DNA of 64,000 nt from Sepioteuthis lessoniana (lineage: Eukaryota > Mollusca > Cephalopoda > Myopsida > Loliginidae). Under the pieces are notes generated by a model. It was not told the origin of the DNA and made no database searches. It saw only the letters and a list, made by a program, of their open reading frames with translations. How positions within the stretch are numbered: the first letter of the stretch is position 1; the number at the start of each line of letters is the position of its first letter. This document shows, one piece after another, positions 10,560-22,950 of the stretch. The translations under genes were made by a program, and so were the position numbers. Location: positions 51,867,669 through 51,931,668 of the forward strand of contig OY757921.1 of the NCBI GenBank assembly GCA_963585895.1, written 5' to 3'.

Positions 10560-12230
10560 GGTCATTTCATGTTGTATTGTGTAATCCAAAATATACTTCC
10601 ATAAAATATCTCTTAAATCTTTTTTCTTTGCATAATTTTTGAAATCATAAAAAAATTTTTGAAATCATAAAATTTACGGTTAATTCTTTAATGTTTTTTT
10701 CTGTTTTTGTTCTGATTATGCAATTTTCTTTCAAAAATATATTAATCAAATAAAAACAAATCAGTTGCTTTATAGACTGAGTTATTGCACAATGACTTTT
10801 ACTCTGTGAATGTCTTACTCGTTTTTTTAGCTTTGTATCTCCTCTTTGAATGATCTGCCTTAACATTATCAAAAAATTATTCTATTTCTAATTCTATATC
10901 ATTTTGTAAATCATTTACGATTAAAAAAGAAAACAAGTAACGTCTCAGTACTGATACCTCTCAAACACAGTTAGGTATACTCATTGTTTTAGAATAATTG
11001 TCATCATTTTTTTAAATCTAAAGTCTTTCTGTCTGAAAATATCTTTCAATATTTACTATTTATTTCAGAAATATGTAAGTTTTTATTTTCACAAGTAAAC
11101 GATGATAAAATACCGTATCAAATGCCTTGTTCAATCCAAATATATACTACCCACATGTTTACCTTCCATTAAATATTCATTTATAATTCTTTACAAAATA
11201 TTAGATAACATTAACTTCTAATTGACAAAACCATCTTGGTTACAATTTATAAAAAAAAAAAATTAAAAATGTGATTTCAAATCATTTTTTTAAAATATGT
11301 AACGCAGAATAATTTATGTGAGAGAAATTGGTCGAAGATTACTTTTGAAATGTATCTAATCATTTTTTAAAGTGGTATTATTATTGCTGTTTTCCAACCA
11401 TTTGCCCAATAAGTAGAGTATTCGCCAATGGTCCGGGAGACCAGGGTTCAATCCCAGGTCGAATGATACCAACGACTCAAAAAACGATACGTGATGCTGC
11501 CTTGCTTAACACTCAGCATTATAAGGTACGGATCAAGGGTAAAGTGTAGCAATCTAGGATCTGGATGAACGCCCTCCCCAACACCTCGGTATAAAGCTAT
11601 TGAAAAGGGAGCCTTCGGGTCACCCTTGACGAAGGTTGCCAACTTTACTTTATTGATAAACTTTTCATTTGATAATGAATACTTTAATATTTTTGATGTA
11701 TTCCATCAGGTCCCATACTTTTATAAACATCTAATTTGGATAATAATAGTGTTATTTCTTTAGCTCTTATTTTTACTTCATTCCAAATGTTTTTGAACCC
11801 TCTCTATAACAGCTTTATTGTACTTGTCCAAACTTTTCTAAATAATGAACCGACTGAAAAAAAACCCCTTGCTATTGAACCAGATGTTCAAATGATTTCT
11901 CCGCAAATTCAGTCTTATCATTTTTTATTGCTCCAACATTTATTTGAATTGTTTCTATTTGAGATTTTACATATTTGCAAAAAATTTTCATGCTTCAATT
12001 TATCATTTATCTCTAATTTATCATATTCCCATTAGCTTACTTGAAATATTTTGATAGTTTTCCATACATGATATAATTTCAAATTATTTCCAAGGTTTAT
12101 ATTTTCCTTTTTCTTTACAAGATAGCAGATTACTCTTGCAAGCTAACTTTTTAAATGGATCTATTTGTTTATAAAATTCATCATAGCATGAGAAATTTTT
12201 TGTTTTTAATATTGACTTAATCTTTCTATT
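10560..12230 (-). pseudogene. LINE-C: second CR1/Jockey-type RT, decayed and split
   Basis: Minus strand, right to left: a KLDVYKSMGPDGI motif (~11745-11700), typical of the N-terminal RT block; interruption by a tRNA-like SINE (11405-11655); WLENSNNNTT (~11395, equivalent to the DWK.A.I.P block); IYLDLNKAFDTV (motif A, ~11130); SIPNCV and VNDLQNDIELE, then FFDN where F-A-D-D is expected (~10880). The sequence reads as RT in several frames with many stops. It differs from LINE-B, so it is a separate family. Upstream endonuclease is not recognisable. Confidence 0.7.
11405..11655 (+). mobile_element. tRNA-headed SINE inserted in LINE-C
   Basis: A-box-like AGTAGAGTATTCGCCAATGG (11411-11430) and B-box GGTTCAATCCC (~11447-11457) give an internal pol III promoter arrangement. 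A GC-richer body follows, ending near GGTTGCCAACTTTACTTT. RT blocks of LINE-C lie on both sides, so it is an insertion. The target duplication was not resolved. Confidence 0.6.
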
Positions 12231-12640
12231 AAATTTTTTCCACATGTCATTATCATCATGAGTATGAGAACTAAGATTCCAATCAATATTATCTCACTGT
12301 TTACGTTGAGATCCTTGATAATTTTCTCATTACATCGTTACAACAGTTATGATAAAGTCATTCTTCAGAACGATAATGCGTCTGGTCACGGAGCAAAAGA
12401 GATTAAAGCTTTTCTTTATGAAAATCATATAAAATCAAAGTCTAGTCTAGTGAACAGACTTAAATCCAAAGAAAACTAAAAGAAAAAAGATTTTGTAAAG
12501 GGATCCAGGAGAAAGCTCTATCCCAAACAATGATAAAGTAACTGCTATCTGGAAGAGTTGAAACCTCTTCAATAAAGAATATTGCTTTAGAATAGTGAAA
12601 CATGAAAAGAGCCAACTAAGTATTATTTCTTTTTCTTTTT
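12231..12640 (+). pseudogene. Tc1/mariner-type transposase relic
   Basis: Frame from about 12330 reads YDKVILQNDNASGHGAKEIK and then AFLYENHI, resembling the second-Asp block of Tc1/mariner DDE transposases (..QDNA..H.A...). After a frame shift, TDLNPKKTKRKK resembles the SPDLNPIEN block that carries the third catalytic acidic residue, here lost. The helix-turn-helix and first Asp are not recognisable. Short and decayed, so the call rests on two motifs in the right order and spacing. Confidence 0.5.
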
Positions 12641-12782
12641 TGGTTTCTAATGAATTCTATAATTATATCCATGACATTTCATCACTTCACAATATTTCCT
12701 TTGCAGTTCTTTTAAAGAGTTAAATCACTAATTCAAATAATTTATTCAAGTTTGTTTAAAGTATATTTTATTTTTAGTGTTC

Positions 12783-12785
<3 letters not shown>

Positions 12786-12848
<63 letters not shown>
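12786..12848. repeat. (TA)n(GT)n compound microsatellite
   Basis: About 17 TA units followed by 14 GT units. Confidence 0.95.
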
Positions 12849-12850
<2 letters not shown>

Positions 12851-14355
12851 CTGATTTTTAACATATTTTGGTTAAAGATTAAGCAGCACAATAACAATTA
12901 TATTTACAAGTTTGCGTGGCTGCTTTTTACTCGTGAGAAAATTTGGCCACCATATAGAGGGTCCTACCACCAGCTTTTAGCAATTCAATACACTATCAAT
13001 TAGGACCAGACCATTAGTGGAATGAGTGTTACATTTAACTCTTTCTCCCTGTCTCTGTCTGTCAGTTTGTCTGTCTGTCTGTCTTTGCCTCTCTCTCTCG
13101 TCAATACGTATCTGATCAGTGTTCCGTATGTTTTGTGTAACGTTTTGCTGCTAATTCTTACGATGATGCTGATTACACAATACATATTTCTATATAGAGC
13201 TGCTTCGCATGATCAAATCTCAAGATTTCGCACATTTTCCAGTGTTTCATAGATCCTGCTAAATTATGCATATTTCTGATGGTATTCTGAACTTGTCACC
13301 TATCTTACATTATTGTCAATACACGTAGTTGATATTCTGAAAAAAATATGGACCTTGTAAAATATTTTGTTGTGAGCCCTTCTCAAGAGTTTGACACTAA
13401 AGAGCTCTGCAGTCCATGCTGTTACCTCAGAACACAAACTTTTCCTACAGGAAAACATTTGCATTTAAAAAGCTAAAGTAAAAAATAACAATACTTATTT
13501 CTGACGGCTCTATATTACCACCAAGTCCAAAGCCGTTGCGTAAAGACTTGAAAAATTTCAATGACGATGCATTACAAAAAACAAAAATGGAAATTCTTGA
13601 AACATAAAATCGATCAAAACATCAACATTTATCAAAAAAAATATTCCTTTAATATGCATATGAATTTGTACATTCTTGTCTCGAAATAATTTTAAAGCCG
13701 ATATTTCGTTTGAACTTTCAAAATGCGTAGGACATTCAATAAATAAGATAGATTAGGCCTAATAAGTTGGCCATAGGAAGCACTGTTTATAATTGTATCT
13801 TTTTCTATTAAATTTGTTGTAGTGGATCTTTTCATGTCCCAGAAGTCTAACAGCATAGATTTCTTTACTGATCCCTATACTCTGAACTTTTTCTTTCCTG
13901 GAGAGTCAATATCCATGATCTGTTAGAAAAAATATTAATTCTTTACTCAAAAGAAATCGATTGAAAGTTTGTGTTGATAATGGAATAAATTCCATTCCTA
14001 CTGTTAGTTGTGTAATCATAGCCAATTCCATACTTACTGAAGTAGAATTTATTTCTACTCTTATTAATATAATTTAGGTTGGCACGAAATTAGATTTTAA
14101 AATTGATTATTTATTTATGATTCAAATAGACTTAAAAAATTGTATTTTAAAAAACTTTGGAGGGAAAAATTTCTTAAATTATTTTGGGTTTTGATCCTTC
14201 AAGTAAAATATTGTCATCGACAGAGTATACCAAAATTTTAAAAAATAGCTCAAAAGTACCAGTCAATAAATGCAAAAATAGAGACAAAATTACTGTTTCT
14301 TGAGCCTATTTTTTACACAAAAATTAACACTCAATTGAGTTCCTAAAGATCAAAA
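12849..14355. other. No gene; pyrimidine microsatellite at 13038-13100
   Basis: CT and CTGT-type simple repeats near 13038-13100, otherwise unrecognised AT-rich sequence. Confidence 0.5.
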
Positions 14356-14760
14356 TATGTTATATTTTGACCTTCGACCCGGCCCAAAAATACTATTCCA
14401 AGGTAATACACCGGAAGGAAGTGACACATTCCAACGGCCAGTAATCGAAAGAGATCGCGTGGGCGGATTAAGGCTTATGATATGGGAAAAGGTGAAGGTC
14501 CCATGGTGCCATTACAGTCATGCACCGGAAGAGAGTAACCTTTGAACTGCATTATTATTTGAATTATTATTTAACTCAGTTGAGTTTGGGGTGCCAAAGC
14601 AGTTGCCAGCAGACTTCCAGACAGTAGAGACCAGATGTGGTAGGGAAGGCCACACCCGACCGAGGGGGCCCTCGGAAAAGCCCCGATGGAGTGGACCCCA
14701 AGACCTCTGGTTGAGCATCTAACAGAAGAAGAAAGAAACAACCGGACGGTCATAACAGTG
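14356..14760. other. GC-rich island, unclassified repeat candidate
   Basis: Stands out from AT-rich surroundings. Contains GACCCGGCCC, two CACCGGAAG words about 115 bp apart (14410, 14524) and a self-complementary GGGGGCCCTC block near 14665. ORFs on both strands show no family motif. Probably part of a mobile element, but no second copy is in the window. Confidence 0.35.
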
Positions 14761-17700
14761 GGGTCAAAATATGAAGTTTACGTTCGGTCTCCAGCATCCT
14801 CTCACATGCAAACCCTTAAACAACCCTTTCAAACCCTTGCAATAAAGTGAGAGGTGAATATTTTTCTGAAGAAGTCCTTCCTGTGTCTTTATCATGCGTT
14901 TTCCTTCCTGCGTCTTTATCGTTGTGTCGCTGTAGATGACTATATAACAAATATATTTTGTTGTTAACCGATTCTTAACAAGGCAGAGCTTACATTTATG
15001 GAAAAAACTTCTGAAAAAAAATCATTTTGCTATATAAGAAATCCTTTTATATATCAAATATCATAATATTTCTTATCCACCTTACCAAAATCTCAAAAAT
15101 ATTTTCAAGTATTGTCAAAAGAGGCAAAAAACTATAATTTAAAAACCACCCAGACTGCAAGGCTTATAAAACGCTGTCAGTATCCAATGCAGAGAGCTAA
15201 GACCCTTGCAACTTAAATATGTGTCCTGGGTATGACCCTAAATTGGATTACTTGAGATCTGAGAGATTAAGGAGAACCCCTCTATCGCCATTACTCCCTG
15301 GTCTTCTCTGATTCGGAGTGGTAATATCAGTTAGGGTCCCATCTCTGGGTCAAATGGGTTTTCTGGAAAAGGATTTGCATTTATTTGAAATAATTGATCC
15401 CATATAACTGTATACAAATTATTTGTTTTACGAGTAACAACTTGAAGCTAAAATCATTTATTAAGGATGAATATAGTTACTTACTTGAAATCAGATAAAT
15501 GAATTCAAACAAATAATTATTATCAAATAGGATAACTTTTTTGAAACCATATATTTGGGTAATAGTTATTAGTATTATATTAGAATATTTGAAACCATAC
15601 AACTCAGTGCAAATTTTTGTATTTGAGAGAAATACTTGATATCCTATAACTGTATGCCAAAAAAGTCTAAAGAAGAAATAAAAAGAATAAAAACAAAAAT
15701 TCACGAGACCGAGACCGATTAACATGTTATTAAGGTAAAAAAATGAATCGATTCTCTAATTCAATCCTAAAAAGAATAATGTTTCTTGAGTATATAAAGG
15801 AGAAAAGGGGTTTTCTTTTTTTGAATTCAAAAATTAAAACTTCATAAAATTCATCAGAAAAAATATTTAGTGAATACCTTTTTTGTAAAAATTGATAAGT
15901 GTGTTGTTGAAGAGATATGCATACGATTTCCCCTTATTTCTTGGGCGTTTATGTTCGTTTAGTTCGGGTTTTGTAGCTCAAAATTTTGTTCTTTCTGTGT
16001 TTCCGATGTGTAACTCTAGCATTACAGTTTTTAGACACATTAGGATGTGTGCTATAAATATAGATTTATCAAGTTAGTAGTACGTGTCTGAATCCATGAT
16101 AACAATATCATGCCTATTAATTTTTCACTATTCAGAACTCACTAAAGGCTGAGCATATTAACCTCTTCTAAATCTTACATAACCTATTTCGGTCTATTTA
16201 TTAATTTATTTCAATAATGTCACCGGTTAATAACTTTCAAAAAATTCTAAGTGTTTGTAAAGAAAATGTGTATCCATGTTTTTGATGGGTAAAACCTTTT
16301 AACTATATTTTCTTTCTTTAATTCGATACGATTTTGTTACTTCCAGTCGGTTTGACAATTTAACATCTGCTGTAAGTTTTGAGGAATTAACAGGATATCA
16401 TGAATACATTTCAATTGTATTATTTCTTTCTTTTTGAAATTTATTTGATAATTCATATTCTAACCAAGATTATTCCTTGGCATTGTACAACGCAGCTTAG
16501 CAGTCGACGAACAAAACTAGAGGCAAGACACATACAAGCGATTCCCAAAATTGTATGTACACATCGTTGATAAAAGAAATCATCAGTACTTGATGTTTTG
16601 ATCATTAGGTGATATTTTATCACTAGCCACTATCAAAATTAATTATTAAAATAAGAGAGTTTGCAAGCAACTGCCTGAGCAAATAAGACAGTAACTAGTG
16701 AAGGACTGGCCTAAAGTTTAACTCATTCACACACTTCCCCTTTAAATATGATTGGATGTCAGTGAAAAGATTTATTGTTATGATAATCAAAATGGCTTAT
16801 AATACGACTGAGTTTAATGAAAAATAATCTCGTCATTTTCTTTTGTTCAAGAACAAGATTTTGAACCAGATAATCACGGTAATAAACGATGATATAGAGA
16901 AACAAGCATACCTACTGTGTTCAGAACCATTTTTAACTGATCAACGTAAACAGAATCTCCAGGTATATAGAAAATTCTGTGAATATCTCAAAGAATATAA
17001 TAGTTGACACTTAAAAGATCACTGGGAAAAACACATTACAGGATGATCAGTTGATATTTTTAAAACTGAGTTTGGAACACAGGATTCAAGTTCCTAATAG
17101 AAACTGGTTATCTATCTTGAGAAATAATCAGATTCACCTCTGTTTAAATTCGTAGATCTTGCGGTTCTATCATTGTGAGCAGATCGAAAGTGTTACAGAT
17201 CACATAGTTGATATCTTGTGTTTATGATATAAAAAGATATCATGAAAAATTCTCAATTCTTTATGCCTTTCCTTGTTTTTGATTTTGTTTCTTTTTTTAT
17301 AATCAAGATACATTTGGATCTTAATAATGTTAATTTTATTGAACACATTATGGTAAAAAAGTATCGTAAATCTGTCCATTTGTCTCTATTTTCAATTTTT
17401 TATTAAATTAAAGTTTGTAGTTGCACTAAGAATGATATAGGCTTAAAAATAAACCCCATGTAACAGAATTTCTCCTTTTTAAAAGATCGAATTATATGAA
17501 AAAACAAAAAACATTTTAAATAGTTACAAGCTGCTTCGGAGTACTGGGTTTTGAGAATATTTAATTTAAGACCGAACGTGCTATCTGATGTCTTCTTAAT
17601 TTTGTAAGAGGTTGAATATGCCTCAGACCACTCAGTTCATCACTCTTGTAAAGATCTATCTTCATATTCAGAGTGTAGTGTATACGATTTACTGTTCTTA

Positions 17701-18569
17701 GAATTTGGTATTTAAAGCAACGTGTACACTAAAAAACAATATCAAATGGGTATTTCGTAATTTTTTTTATATATAAAAAGAATTTGGCTTTGACACGAAA
17801 AACGACCAATCTTCTATGGTTAATAATTTGATTTATTGGTGTTTGGGATGAGGGCAAAGATTCTTGAAGTTTTAAAAGTATGTGAAATCTGTTTGTATAA
17901 CAGTGTGTCAGGACAAGAATAATTTTTCAGTAAATAGACAATTCAAGTCACTAACTTCTCACTGTACTGTTGTAAGGTAGGTGAGTCAGAGAAAGAGAAG
18001 TAGAAAACAGAGGGAGCATCGAATACTTGTTATTGTCAGAACTTCTATAATGTATTCAGTGAGTGTGATTCGCTTTGTTCATTCTACTTATATCAATGAG
18101 TTTGAAAAATACTATTGGATTGTGATCTGCATTTTAATCAATTTAAGTACCTGTAACTAGCTCTTAACTACGTTCGCGCAATCAGCAGCAGGTACATGGA
18201 TATTTCGGTAAGTCAGTTCCTGATAGAATTTTTTTGCCCATATTTTGGTTGGTTAATTTCTCTTTGATTGTGAATTATGATTTTTTTAATTTGAATCTTG
18301 CACTTTTTATTGGAACTTGATTAGTAATGATATCAAACACGTACATTCAGTTGTTTCTCTCGAAAGGATCCAACCGTTTTTTGTTAACGAATAAATATAT
18401 CACTTTCTCCTTCTTTCTTCAAAGCTGTTGGTAAATTGATTATCAGCTGCCTTTTTAGCGGTAATTTGAATCACGGCCATGTACTTCAAACTTGGAATTG
18501 AGTTTTACGAAAAACCTGAAGTTACCGGAAATCAAATTGTAAGTCTGAAAGTTTTAAATGATGAGAATT
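14761..18569. other. No recognised feature
   Basis: Long AT-rich stretch with only short ORFs and no motif I recognise. The only structure is a run of T at about 18570-18590 bordering the next repeat. Confidence 0.5.
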
Positions 18570-19165
18570 TTTTTTTTTTTTTTTTTTTGGCATATCAACC
18601 TTTGTAGTTCATTTAATACCTAATCCATTTTCGTACAAATAAACAGTTCTGTTTCAAATAATTCAGTTTAACATAAGTACACAGTTAAATTATCAAAATC
18701 ATTTCTATTTCAAGCTATTCAGTTTAGTCAAACAGTTCTATTTCAAACAATTCAGTTTACAATAAGAACCGTTTCAATGTTTAAAAGCAGTTCTTTTTTA
18801 ACAATTCAGTTTAGCAAAATTACGCAGTTTAAATGTCAAAACAGTCATATTTCAAGCAATTCCGTTTAGCGTACGTATACAGTTTAGTTTTATCCGACCC
18901 ATAGATAGGAACCTATTAGGTGCTACCACTCCCGGCTCAACCGGACCTGGACCGATGAAGGAGTACTCCGCATTCCCCAAAGCTCCAGCGTCACTGGAAT
19001 GTCACCATCGGATTGTTTAATGTCATATCCTGGGCATTCTCTGGGTGGGGGTCTTACAGCTCTGCAGAAATGCAGTCGGTGTATTCTACAGCCCAAGCCG
19101 ACTGGGCAAAGTGATGGAAAGTTAGCATTGCTCAATAACTATTACACTAACTTTTACACAATGTC
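18570..19165 (+). repeat. R-beta repeat, copy 1 (tandem AT-rich body plus GC-richer tail)
   Basis: Begins with a CATATCAACC word, continues with 4-6 degenerate ~60-bp units (TTCTRTTTCAAAYAATTCAGTTTA), then a non-repetitive tail from GACCCATAGAT (18897) through CAGTCGGTGTATTCTA (19074-19089). The same order occurs at 44515-45025. No coding capacity. The layout of a tandem core between conserved ends resembles non-autonomous Helitron-like repeats of molluscs, but that class assignment is a guess. Confidence 0.7.
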
Positions 19166-19266
19166 AGGTATTATATTTGATCGATGATGTCGAATGTGGG
19201 AGCCAATGGCATGTAATTACGACTGTATATGTTCACAAAAACTTTGAAAAATCTGCTTTGAATTTG

Positions 19267-19490
19267 ATTTCCTTTTCCTAGACTTGTTGCTTTTTCAAGG
19301 ATAAAGAACCTAGGCTATCATTCTGTTTGCCTATAGCTGGGAAGAGAATAGATGGATTCATACTTTCACCAAGAACTCGAGTGGGAAGGGAATCGCAAAC
19401 AGGGTCTTCCAGGATTTGAACTTGGGTCACCGATTCCATCTCTTATGAAAAGACGATTGCACTATGCGCGACAACACAAAGGTTTGGAAT
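19267..19490 (-). mobile_element. tRNA-headed SINE (SINE-1), minus strand
   Basis: Reverse complement shows a B-box-like AAGTTCAAATCCTGG, then GTATGAATCCATCTATTCT, CCAGCTATAGGCAAA and CCTAGGTTCTTTATCC, matching the ordered words of the copy at 59990-60276. Old and diverged. Confidence 0.65.
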
Positions 19491-20155
19491 GAAATCCTTT
19501 TTTAGAGAAAGATCTACTTGTTTCTAAACTGGTCTAGCGTCTTCAGAATCATATTGAACTCATGACCAATGCATATGTATTGTTAGGATCTGCATGCTTT
19601 ATTCTCTCAATTCAGTGTCTGTGATCAAGTAAGTATGCAGCAATGGATAACGGCCACAAAATGCAAGATAGTTTTTTCCATTCAAGTTGGAACTTGCTTT
19701 TACCGACTTCCTGTTAAACAAAACTTTGAATCATCCCTTGTTATCCATTCACGCAAACGCTTGAATCGTCGTTCCCCATCCACAAAAGAGAGAAGGGGAT
19801 CGATTCAAGAAATCCGTCATTTAAAATTAGGGTTCACGGAACGCTTTACCCTCACATCTGCTTCGTGTTGGTGATATTCTCTGGTCAGCCCCAACTAATA
19901 CTTAGATTGCTGACTTCGGCAAGGTTCAGGACGGGTTACTAGATTAGACATATGTCGTGACTAAGGCACTGGATGAGACACTGAAGTTTGATAACTCGGT
20001 TTTCTTCCGGCTGCTGAAACTTTTCTTTTAATGATGAATTAACAATTCTCAGCCCGATACCATTTTCTTGCAATGTAACACATTTCTATACAAATTTCTC
20101 TTTTACATTCTATGTGATTATGTAGCAATTGACGATGATTTCGCTCTTTTATACG
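19491..20155. other. No recognised feature
   Basis: No motif or repeat recognised; a 79-codon ORF at 19635 has no resemblance to a known family. Confidence 0.45.
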
Positions 20156-20375
20156 AATGAAGTCTGCGTAGCGTAGTGGCTAACGTACTGGAAAGCGATA
20201 TAGTAGTATGTGAGTTCGAACTCCAATAGTGCTTGTATGATAACTTTCGAGCTAATAATCTTGGAAAAGGTATGAACCATCTTATCCACCCAGGTTTAAT
20301 AGTACGGCTGCTATTCTTATTCAAGAATGGCTTTGACATTAAATAATGAAAGTAAATCAATATTTTATCAAACAA
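20156..20375 (+). mobile_element. tRNA-headed SINE (SINE-1 related)
   Basis: A-box-like GCGTAGTGGCTAACGTACTGG (20170-20190), B-box GAGTTCGAACTCC (20212-20224), then AAAGGTATGAACCAT and a tail TTCAAGAATGGCTTTGACATT shared with the copy at 54140-54335. Confidence 0.65.
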
Positions 20376-20894
20376 AGAAACCATACCACATTCATATGTG
20401 TAGGTACATCACTGGTATTTAAAACACAATTAAATCTCACACTCTCTTGCTAAATTTGGATATATATATTTCCAGTTTTTACTTCGCCAGATATTATACT
20501 TAAAACGTCAATCTTCATATCACACTGGTTCTCAAAGAAAGTAATACAATCCCTTTTTTTTCTTTTTGTCTTAAATTATAACTTGCTGGATAAATCCATA
20601 CACCGTTGGAGGGAAACTTTTCCCTTTTTTTTCTTATAACTGTTTCTTGATTTATTAACGCAATTGTGGTGGTTTCTGAGGATCTCAAAGTGAATATTTC
20701 TTTTACTTGGTTATATTTTAAAGAGAGCATATTCTGTGTGATTTCTTTTGCATAATTATACCAGTTAGTTGATTGTTGTCAATGAGGATCAAGTGACGGT
20801 AAGCATCTCGAAATAGTTCACACTTTCCTCCGAATTTTCTCGTGTAGCATTCGATCTCCAACGTTCCACAGTCTCTCCATCATTCGGAAAAACA
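20376..20894. other. No recognised feature
   Basis: AT-rich, no element recognised. Confidence 0.45.
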
Positions 20895-22085
20895 TGTTAT
20901 TATTATTTGCTCATTAGAGTTTTTCACATCAGAGTTAGCTGATGGTCTTTCACTGAAGTTTGAGAGACAGCAAGCACCTCAAGTCTCCAGGACTCTTCTC
21001 AGTATTCTGGCCGTTCTCAATAATGCTGCCGTTGTGTATACTCATAAAATAAATATACATGATACAAATATATGCGGAAACATAGTCCACAATAATAATG
21101 AACTTCAATGAACGAACGAGCACACTTCTTTATAAAAATATATCTCTCACACTTTATTTGATGCTGGTTGTGTGTGAGAGGTGAGTTGGAGACGGAGACA
21201 GACTGCTACATATTGACCCGAAGTTCTTCTGACCATAGCAGTACCTCTTTCGCATTCCGGCATGGCTGCTCAACCGTGGGTCACTGAGGGCCCAAAGCCC
21301 TCTGTCTGCCGCTGGCTCTCAAATCGGCATCTTGTACCTAACTGACTCCAACTGCAACTGGAACTGACTCAAGCCGTCTGTGGCACCTGGTTATAAAATT
21401 GTCTTACGTATACCTGCTTCTGCTTATTTACACTGGTGCTTATCTTGATTGACGGCTCGGTCGAGGGTCAATATATAACATCGTTTGGATGGTCTCCACT
21501 CGGCCGCGAACTACCAATTCCTCCAATCACTTTAATAATCCTTTTCTTTTCTTTTCACATTTTTCAGTTTTATTTTGTGGTCAGCCCGAACGGGAAAGTC
21601 CTCACTTTTGCAAATTTTTTTTTTTTTTTTGTCGATTATTATAAAGTCTGGTTTTTTAGCCGAGATTAGGTGATCCGTCTGTACGTCAAAGTCCCATAGG
21701 AGTTTATGCGCGTTATTTTCTTGGACAGATGCTGGGTTGTGCATATACCATTTCCTCTTCTGGTCAAATTTCGATTTCTTACACATCTCCCAGTGGATCA
21801 CCTTGCCCACTCAGTCGTGTCTAGTCTTATACACCTTCTGTGCTAATTTGCTTCATTCGCTTATGTGATTGATGGTTTCATCTCTGTCACCGCAGAGTCT
21901 ACATTTGCTATTTTGTTGCTTCTTGTCCATTCCCATTTTGATATGATTGGTTCTTATGGCTATGCTTTGTGCTGCTATTAGGAGAGATACTGTTTCTCTC
22001 TTAAGGTTTCCTTTTCTTTGCCAGGTCCAGGTTTTCTCGTGTCGGGTGTTGTTTATTAGTCGTTTAAAATGCCCATAGAGTTATT
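20895..22085 (-). pseudogene. LINE-A copy 1, 3' half of ORF2, split by a solo LTR
   Basis: Minus strand, right to left: a TWTWQRKGNLKRETVSLLIAA-type segment (~22030-21960), a C-X2-C-X7-H-type motif (CRLCGDRDETINH, ~21905-21870), then an open stretch 21810-21532 (WEMCKKSKFDQKRKWYMHNP, WDFDVQTDHLISAKKPDF) and, beyond a nested LTR at 21033-21480, the terminal RTARILRR-like segment (21028-20925). This is the C-terminal part of a widespread invertebrate non-LTR ORF2. No RT palm is retained. It is 5'-truncated at about 22078 and has an (AAT)-like tail near 20900. Confidence 0.75.
21033..21480 (+). mobile_element. Solo LTR (LTR-2 family), nested in LINE-A
   Basis: Homologous to 50635-51139: shared words ATATGCGGAAACATA, TCTCTCACAYTTTATTTGA, GTGTGTGAGAGGTGAG, GGTCAATAT. 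It begins TGTGTATAC and ends AACA. Flanks are CCGT (21029-21032) and TCGT (21481-21484); removing the LTR and one copy restores the LINE-A word GCTGTCGTTTGGATGGTCT, so this is a 4-bp target duplication with one later change. No internal region: a solo LTR. Confidence 0.8.
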
Positions 22086-22645
22086 ATTATTATTATTACC
22101 ATCACACTGAGAGGTTTTTATCAGTGTTAACTTAGGTACTTTCACTGTAGTCTATATTACAGCAAGTCTCTTCAGAAACCCATCACTTCCCTGAGTATTC
22201 TAACAAGTTTAACAATGCTGTGATATGGATGGTCTCGATTCTTCCTATTATTTTAAACCCATCTCTTCTTTTTTCGAACCATTTGGAGACTGTTCTACGT
22301 GCGCTAACTACAATTGGTATCACCGTCACCTGCGTATTCCACAGTTCTTTTAAGCTCTCTGGCAAGGTCCAAGTATTGGTGATCCGTTTGGATATAAAAA
22401 TCTAAGAGATTTTTTATATCTCAAGAATTGATTCTGGTTTGTATATACACCATTTGATGGTACGTTCAAATTTCAATCTCTTGTACAATTTCCTGTGAAT
22501 CACTTTTCCCGTCGTACCTTGCCTTGTACTCCTTTTTGTGCTAGTCTGCTGCATTTGCTTAATATGTGATTGACCGTTTGATATCTCTCTTCACTTGCGT
22601 ATTATCAACCTTCGCCTTAATACAGTTGGTCCTTATGATATTTAC
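22081..22645 (-). pseudogene. LINE-A copy 2, 3' fragment
   Basis: Starts (3' end) with a (TTA)n run at 22081-22098 that acts as the tail, then repeats the LINE-A order: ACAGCAAGTCTCTTCAG, TGGATGGTCTCGATTCTTCC, CAATTGGTATCACCGTCACC, and CACTTTTCCCGTCGTACCTT to 22640. A 60-codon minus ORF (22183-22365) includes TQVTVIPIVVSA, matching the family's VIPVVVGA motif. It abuts copy 1 without spacer. Confidence 0.7.
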
Positions 22646-22905
22646 TATTATTATTAGTAGTAGTGATATTTACTGATGGTTTTTACTGGAGTTTGAGTTA
22701 CAGCTCTCCAAAACTCTTTTCTAGAAATTTTAACCGATCTTAGCTACCTTCTGGCCTGGATAGTCTCCATTCATCTAAGGATTTCCAGTTATCCAAATTA
22801 CTTGACCAGATACTTCTGGATTTTTTAGAGCTTCAGCTATGATTGGTATTTCTTTCACCTTTATGTTTCACAAGATTTTTTTTCTCTTTCTATTTTATGA
22901 TCCGA
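22646..22905 (-). pseudogene. LINE-A copy 3, 3' fragment
   Basis: A TTATTATTAGTAGTAG tail at ~22648-22665, then TTTGAGTTACAGCTCTCCAAAACTC, GGATAGTCTCCATTC and TATGATTGGTATTTCTTTCACC, which align with copies 1 and 2. Same orientation as both, placed head-to-tail. Confidence 0.65.
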
Positions 22906-22950
22906 TTAAGAGAAGCATACTGTTTGCCTTGAGATCATCATTTGATTAGA

